Source: an uncultured Porphyromonadaceae bacterium
GTDB lineage: Bacteria > Bacteroidota > Bacteroidia > Bacteroidales > Muribaculaceae
Direction of reading: 5' to 3'
Assembly: GCA_947177605.1 (NCBI GenBank)
Contig: CAMWUX010000020.1
Coordinates: 1 to 10,818, forward strand
DNA length: 10,818 nt
Positions within the stretch are counted from its first letter, which is position 1; every line of letters begins with the position of its first letter. Positions 7,426 to 10,818 of this stretch are shown here, one piece after another. Made by a program: the position numbers and the translations under genes. The notes under the pieces were generated by a model. That model had not been told where the DNA came from. It did no database searches and was given only the letters and a program-made list of their open reading frames with translations.

Positions 7426-8400
7426 CTCTACAATCTGCACACTAATCAATTTGGGGCAAATTCCTGAAGAAAGTATTATTTTTTGTCCCACATGGCTCGT
7501 GACGAATGTATAGAAACTGTGACCGACGGTGTTGGGCACGCTTGTAGATATAAGATACATCTGTCGGTGGAAGGGATAGGTACCATCGAAGATATTCTGC
7601 TGATCGGGTAGATATGCACGCACCTTATCTTTGGGCGACACGGCGAGTACCTTCACATCGGTAGTCATCTCTGCGAGATTGGTGAGCGAGTCCGCATCGT
7701 TGAGTGAAGCAAGTTCGGACTCGGATAGCTCGCGGCCTGTAAGGGTGGAGCGGAGCCAGCTCACACCTATAATACCGATGGCATTTTTGCTTGCAGCAAC
7801 TTTCTCGAACACTTCCTGCGGTGACTTCTGCGCGTAGATATTGCCCGCGAATGGCTTACCCATCAGCACCGAGTCGGCCATATATCGTGTGGTCGAAGAG
7901 CCATTGTGGTCGAAGATCACAGCGATATCTCCGAGACGCGCATCGTCGGCTGCAATCTGATCCCAGCTCGTGAGCTTGCCTGTGAGAATATCCACTACAT
8001 CCTGATAGTCGATCTGCTCAATGGGATTTGCGGGATTGACTATGAGTGCGATAGCATCGACAGCTACGGCAGTCTGATTTACGTTGCGGTCATGCTTACG
8101 CAAATACGCTATCTCTTCATTTGAGAGTGGGCGCGATGCCACGGCCATACGCACATTATTATCAATATTGAGCAGGGAATCGATAGCCGAATTTTCGTCA
8201 ACATAGAGATCCATCACATTGGAGCCCTTATAATTGTGTTCAAACACAAGGATTTCCTGCTCCATGATATTCTGGAAAGTCTGGTCGCAGGCTATCACGG
8301 TGCTACCCTTGGAGTATTCGCCTGTCTTATATTTCGAGCATCCGGCAAGAGCCAGAGCGGTCACAGCTATGGCTGTGAATCGTAGTGCTTTGGTATACAT
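7420..8400 (-). CDS. PstS-like phosphate-type substrate-binding lipoprotein
   Basis: A 326-residue lipoprotein with a PBP-like fold of the PstS family. The signal peptide MYTKALRFTAIAVTALALAG precedes lipidated Cys21. Family features in order: DQTFQNIMEQEI (39-50), the SRPLSNEEI motif (89-97), VAVDAIALIVNPANPI (112-127), VDILTGKLTSWDQI (136-149) and a ligand-loop candidate DHNGSSTTRYM (164-174). AIGIIGVSWL (207-216), YPFHRQMYLIS (275-285) and a C-terminal VGQKIILSSG (304-313) complete the set. The NGSSTTRY loop differs from the GSGT loop of true PstS, so phosphate specificity is uncertain. The ATG at 8400-8398 was chosen because the open frame further upstream (to 8511) overlaps the preceding gene and would bury the signal peptide. 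No pstCAB permease or ATPase gene is adjacent. The gene starts 8 nt after the small membrane protein gene, an operon-like spacing. Confidence 0.82.
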   Translation of the reverse strand: MYTKALRFTAIAVTALALAGCSKYKTGEYSKGSTVIACDQTFQNIMEQEILVFEHNYKGSNVMDLYVDENSAIDSLLNIDNNVRMAVASRPLSNEEIAYLRKHDRNVNQTAVAVDAIALIVNPANPIEQIDYQDVVDILTGKLTSWDQIAADDARLGDIAVIFDHNGSSTTRYMADSVLMGKPFAGNIYAQKSPQEVFEKVAASKNAIGIIGVSWLRSTLTGRELSESELASLNDADSLTNLAEMTTDVKVLAVSPKDKVRAYLPDQQNIFDGTYPFHRQMYLISTSVPNTVGHSFYTFVTSHVGQKIILSSGICPKLISVQIVEL

Positions 8401-8408
8401 ATCCGGGC

Positions 8409-8648
8409 TTAATAACGGGTTGTGACATCGGGATCGATTCCTTTGAACTGGCGGTAGGCTCTCCATAATCCGTAGAGTATAATCACGACTCCGCCTACCC
8501 AACGGAGCCACTCAAACGAGCCGCTCAGCTGCGGGAACATTCCGCAGAGAATAAGTACTCCGAGCACGAGATAGAATATAATCATAATGATTCCAAACAC
8601 CATGCGCATGATCCGCGGCATCTTGCTTTCGCCTTTTTCAGTTTCCAT
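8409..8648 (-). CDS. Small two-helix membrane protein, unknown function
   Basis: A 79-residue protein I cannot assign to a named family. The N-terminus is charged (METEKGESK), followed by two predicted membrane helices at about 13-36 (IMRMVFGIIMIIFYLVLGVL...) and 48-63 (RWVGGVVIILYGLWRA). They are joined by a short loop with FPQLSG, and the protein ends in a basic to polar tail (YRQFKGIDPDVTTRY). Both termini are likely cytoplasmic by the positive-inside rule. Its stop is 8 nt before the PstS-like start, so the two are almost certainly co-transcribed. A membrane partner of the PstS-like and TPR proteins is a reasonable inference. The ATG at 8648-8646 is the furthest upstream; the Met at residue 10 is an alternative start. 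rarA diverges on the other strand 163 nt away. Confidence 0.75.
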   Translation of the reverse strand: METEKGESKMPRIMRMVFGIIMIIFYLVLGVLILCGMFPQLSGSFEWLRWVGGVVIILYGLWRAYRQFKGIDPDVTTRY

Positions 8649-8774
8649 ACTATAATATATTTAGGTATATTCTTTTATAGTGTTAACGCAGTCCGGGAGC
8701 GAAAGTTCACTACAATGCCCCGCGGGGACTTGCTGCGGTGTAAAGTTAATTAAAAATGTTAATAGACGGCTGAA

Positions 8775-8807
8775 TTGTGAAAAATTTCTCTGTAAATAGT
8801 ATCTTTG
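8775..8807 (+). promoter_or_regulatory. Candidate promoter of rarA, close enough to give a leaderless mRNA
   Basis: TTG (8775-8777) and a perfect TAnnTTTG box, TATCTTTG (8800-8807), are 22 nt apart, slightly longer than the usual 19-21. The rarA ATG begins at 8812, four nucleotides after the box. Since transcripts normally start a few nucleotides past this element, the mRNA would begin at or within a base or two of the ATG. No other TAnnTTTG box was seen on this strand in the 163-nt divergent region. Confidence 0.55.
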
Positions 8808-8811
8808 TGAT

Positions 8812-10116
8812 ATGGATTCAATCAATAGTCACGCTCCGCTTGCCGAACGGCTCCGCCCCAACTCGGTCGATGACTACATCGGTCAGCAGCATCTCATGGG
8901 GCCCGGCGCAGTAGTGCGCCGCATGATTGATTCGGGACACATAGCCTCATTTATACTCTGGGGACCTCCCGGAGTAGGCAAGACTACGCTGGCACGCATC
9001 ATAGCCTCGACGGTGAAAGCGCCATTCTACACTCTGAGCGCCGTCAATTCGGGAGTGAAGGATGTGAGGGATGTGCTGGAGCGATGCAAGGCCGATGCCC
9101 GCAGTATGTTCGTCACTGCGCGCCCCATACTCTTCATCGATGAAATCCACCGCTTCAACAAGTCTCAGCAAGACAGCCTGCTGGCGGCAGTGGAAAACGG
9201 TACTGTGACGCTGATAGGCGCTACGACCGAGAATCCGTCGTTTGAAGTGATACGACCTCTACTTTCGCGCGCACAGGTCTACACGCTCAATCCTCTCACG
9301 GACGAGGAACTGCAGCAACTTCTCGACCGCGCGCTGGCCAACGACGAGCTGCTTCGCTCCCACGGCGTAGAGGTGGAGTCAACCTCCGCCCTCTTTCGTT
9401 TCGCCGGCGGCGATGCCCGCAAGCTGCTCAACATCCTTGACCTGCTGCTACAGGCTACCCCCGACGGGCAGAAGGTGGTGATCAACGATCAGCTCGTGAC
9501 CGACAGCCTGCAACGCAATCCAGCCGCCTACGACAAGAACGGCGAACTACACTATGATATCATCTCGGCCTTCATCAAGTCGATGCGCGGCAGCGACCCC
9601 GATGCCGCCGTCTACTGGCTTGCGCGTATGATCGAGGGGGGCGAGGAGCCGGAATTCATAGCGCGCCGTATGGTGATATTCGCCGCCGAGGATATCGGCT
9701 TGGCCAATCCCAACGCTCTGCTTATGGCCAACACCTGCTTCGACGTAATCCACAAGGTAGGCTGGTCCGAAGGACGCATCCCTCTCTCGCAGTGCGCTAT
9801 ATACTTAGCTACATCTGTGAAAAGCAATTCCGCCTATTTAGCTATCGACGCAGCACTGAACTATGTGCGTTCGACCGGCAATCTCCCCGTACCACTGCAT
9901 CTACGCAATGCCCCCACGCGCCTTATGGCAGATATGGGCTACGGCCACGACTACAAGTACCCACACAATTATCCCGGCAATTTCGTGAATCAGCAATATA
10001 TGCCGGAAGCCGCCGGACATCCCACTTTCTGGACGCCGGGAGTGAACTCCGCCGAAGAAAAGCTCAATGCTATGCAACAAATTCGTTGGGGCAAAGGCTC
10101 AGATTCAAATAAATAG
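8812..10116 (+). CDS. rarA: Replication-associated recombination protein A (RarA/MgsA family AAA+ ATPase)
   Basis: Cytosolic clamp-loader-like ATPase acting at stalled replication forks and single-strand gaps; homologue of E. coli RarA (MgsA) and eukaryotic WRNIP1/Mgs1. It has 434 residues, close to the E. coli length. The N-terminus LAERLRPNSVDDYIGQQHLM (10-29) is diagnostic. Walker A is GPPGVGKTT (51-59) and Walker B is LFIDEIHRF (107-115). Sensor 1 lies in GATTENPSFE (136-145), a likely arginine finger is Arg153 (LLSRAQVY), and sensor 2 is around GGDARKLLN (199-207, Arg203). The C-terminal tetramerisation region contains YWLARMIEGGEEPEFIARR (268-286) and AAEDIGLANP (291-300). Near the end, Y-HNYPGNFV-QQYMPE is also typical of the family. 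No truncation or missing motif was seen. The ATG at 8812 gives the family-typical start. It diverges from the small membrane protein gene. Confidence 0.96.
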   Translation: MDSINSHAPLAERLRPNSVDDYIGQQHLMGPGAVVRRMIDSGHIASFILWGPPGVGKTTLARIIASTVKAPFYTLSAVNSGVKDVRDVLERCKADARSMFVTARPILFIDEIHRFNKSQQDSLLAAVENGTVTLIGATTENPSFEVIRPLLSRAQVYTLNPLTDEELQQLLDRALANDELLRSHGVEVESTSALFRFAGGDARKLLNILDLLLQATPDGQKVVINDQLVTDSLQRNPAAYDKNGELHYDIISAFIKSMRGSDPDAAVYWLARMIEGGEEPEFIARRMVIFAAEDIGLANPNALLMANTCFDVIHKVGWSEGRIPLSQCAIYLATSVKSNSAYLAIDAALNYVRSTGNLPVPLHLRNAPTRLMADMGYGHDYKYPHNYPGNFVNQQYMPEAAGHPTFWTPGVNSAEEKLNAMQQIRWGKGSDSNK

Positions 10117-10119
10117 TTA

Positions 10120-10127
10120 TATATTTG
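10120..10127 (+). promoter_or_regulatory. Candidate -7 element upstream of the aquaporin gene
   Basis: TATATTTG is a perfect match to TAnnTTTG, starting 4 nt after the rarA stop codon. No TTG sits at the expected distance upstream; the nearest, at 10086-10088, is 31 nt away, so the -33 element is weak or absent. A transcript from here would start near 10131 and carry a leader of about 70 nt. The dyad at 10125-10153 overlaps the predicted start site and could be an operator or a 5' hairpin. Confidence 0.45.
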
Positions 10128-10201
10128 CAAAGTGACAACACCTTTTGTCGCAATTCATAAAGACCAATCATTATATTTATTCATCCCAAAATTCAAGACT
10201 T

Positions 10202-10818
10202 ATGAAGAAATTTTTAGCTGAATTGTTTGGAACAATGTTCCTCGTGCTGCTCGCCTGCGGTAGCGCTGTATTTGCCGGCAATGTGATCGGTGGCCTCGGT
10301 GTAGGTATCTGCTTCGGCCTCGTGCTCGTGTGTCTCTGCTACGCTATCGGCAATGTATCGGGTTGCCACGTCAACCCCGCCGTATCGTTTGCTATGCTTC
10401 TCGCAGGCAAGATGTCGGTAAAGGACTTCTGCCTCTACGTAGTGGCTCAGCTTCTTGGTGCCGCCGTTGGCGCCGCCCTCCTCTTCTGGTGTGTGAACTC
10501 CGCTCCCGAGTTCAATTTCGGTGGTGTTACCGGTGAAAACACCCTCGCCACCAATGTACTCCAGCCCGGTGCTACCTCCACTCTGGCTCTTATCGTAGAG
10601 ATCCTGCTCACGATGTTCTTCGTGTTCATCATCCTCGGTGCCACCGATGAGAAACTCGGCTTCGGCAAGTTTGCCGGCCTCGCTATCGGTCTCGGTCTCG
10701 GCCTCGTGAACATCGCAGGTATTCCTGTCGACAACTGCTCCGTCAATCCCGCCCGTAGCTTCGGTCGCGCTCTCTTCTCGGCCGGGGACGCCTGGGGTGA
10801 CTTCTGGATCATGGTAGT
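10202..10818 (+). CDS. aqpZ: Aquaporin (MIP family water channel), truncated by window edge
   Basis: Inner-membrane MIP-family channel; 205 residues are visible and about 20-25 are missing at the C-terminus. The N-terminus MKKFLAELFGTMFLVLLACG matches AqpZ-type channels. The two pore half-helices carry the NPA boxes: SGCHVNPAVSF (53-63) and DNCSVNPARSFGRAL (177-191). ATDEKLG (147-153) after the fourth helix is also typical of AqpZ. Aligned by eye to E. coli AqpZ, the selectivity filter (Phe43, His174, Thr183, Arg189) becomes Phe38, Asn170, Cys179 and Arg185. Cys is known at this place in AQP1, but Asn instead of His is unusual, so strict water selectivity is not certain. GlpF-type glycerol channels have Trp/Gly/Phe/Arg, which this is not. 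The ATG at 10202 gives the normal start. It is co-directional with rarA, 85 nt downstream. Confidence 0.92.
   Translation, partial: MKKFLAELFGTMFLVLLACGSAVFAGNVIGGLGVGICFGLVLVCLCYAIGNVSGCHVNPAVSFAMLLAGKMSVKDFCLYVVAQLLGAAVGAALLFWCVNSAPEFNFGGVTGENTLATNVLQPGATSTLALIVEILLTMFFVFIILGATDEKLGFGKFAGLAIGLGLGLVNIAGIPVDNCSVNPARSFGRALFSAGDAWGDFWIMV

Noticed and set aside
8401..8511. N-terminal extension of the PstS-like protein by 37 residues
   Set aside because: It overlaps the small membrane protein gene and places Arg-rich sequence before a complete lipoprotein signal peptide. The ATG at 8400 is the better start.
1..10818. A defence system, secretion locus or other undescribed multi-gene system
   Set aside because: All genes but the small membrane protein and DUF3332 belong to families with known or broadly known roles, and gene content and codon use look uniform and chromosomal throughout.

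Overview
The window reads as ordinary chromosome from a member of the Bacteroidales (phylum Bacteroidota), possibly a gut Muribaculaceae-like species. Several things point there. Shine-Dalgarno sequences are absent or weak. Promoters match the Bacteroidota primary-sigma consensus (TTG about 20 nt upstream of TAnnTTTG). The PurM is the long 388-residue form, and there is a DUF3332 lipoprotein. A small membrane protein, a PstS-like lipoprotein and a periplasmic TPR protein also occur together. The family assignment below order level is an impression, not a measurement. No tRNA, rRNA, CRISPR array, insertion sequence or phage gene was seen, and no gap between genes exceeds about 165 nt.

Layout, left to right. 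Positions 1-8648 hold nine genes, all on the minus strand, so transcription runs right to left. In transcription order, the first cluster is a 79-residue two-helix membrane protein (8409-8648), a PstS-like substrate-binding lipoprotein (7420-8400) and a TPR protein (5796-7340). The TPR gene has its own consensus promoter at the end of the PstS-like gene, and a striking 13-bp-stem hairpin (5725-5778) lies just after its stop. The second cluster is cdsA (4827-5693), purM (3630-4796), an MltF-type lytic transglycosylase that starts with TTG and overlaps the purM stop by 4 nt (2230-3633), a DUF3332 lipoprotein (1627-2175) and gpmA (915-1601). sppA follows with its own promoter and is cut by the left edge (1-796). 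On the plus strand, diverging from this block, are rarA (8812-10116) and an aquaporin gene cut by the right edge (10202-10818).

Functionally the window is housekeeping plus envelope biology. CdsA makes CDP-diacylglycerol for phospholipids. The MltF-like enzyme remodels peptidoglycan. SppA degrades signal peptides and membrane protein fragments. The PstS-like/TPR/small-membrane set probably acts in the periplasm in an undefined role. PurM and GpmA are core purine and glycolytic enzymes, and RarA acts at stalled replication forks. I found no clear undescribed system. The points most worth a second look are the nested hairpin at 5725-5778, the atypical selectivity filter of the aquaporin, the possibly leaderless rarA transcript, and the PstS-like/TPR cassette without any transporter genes.
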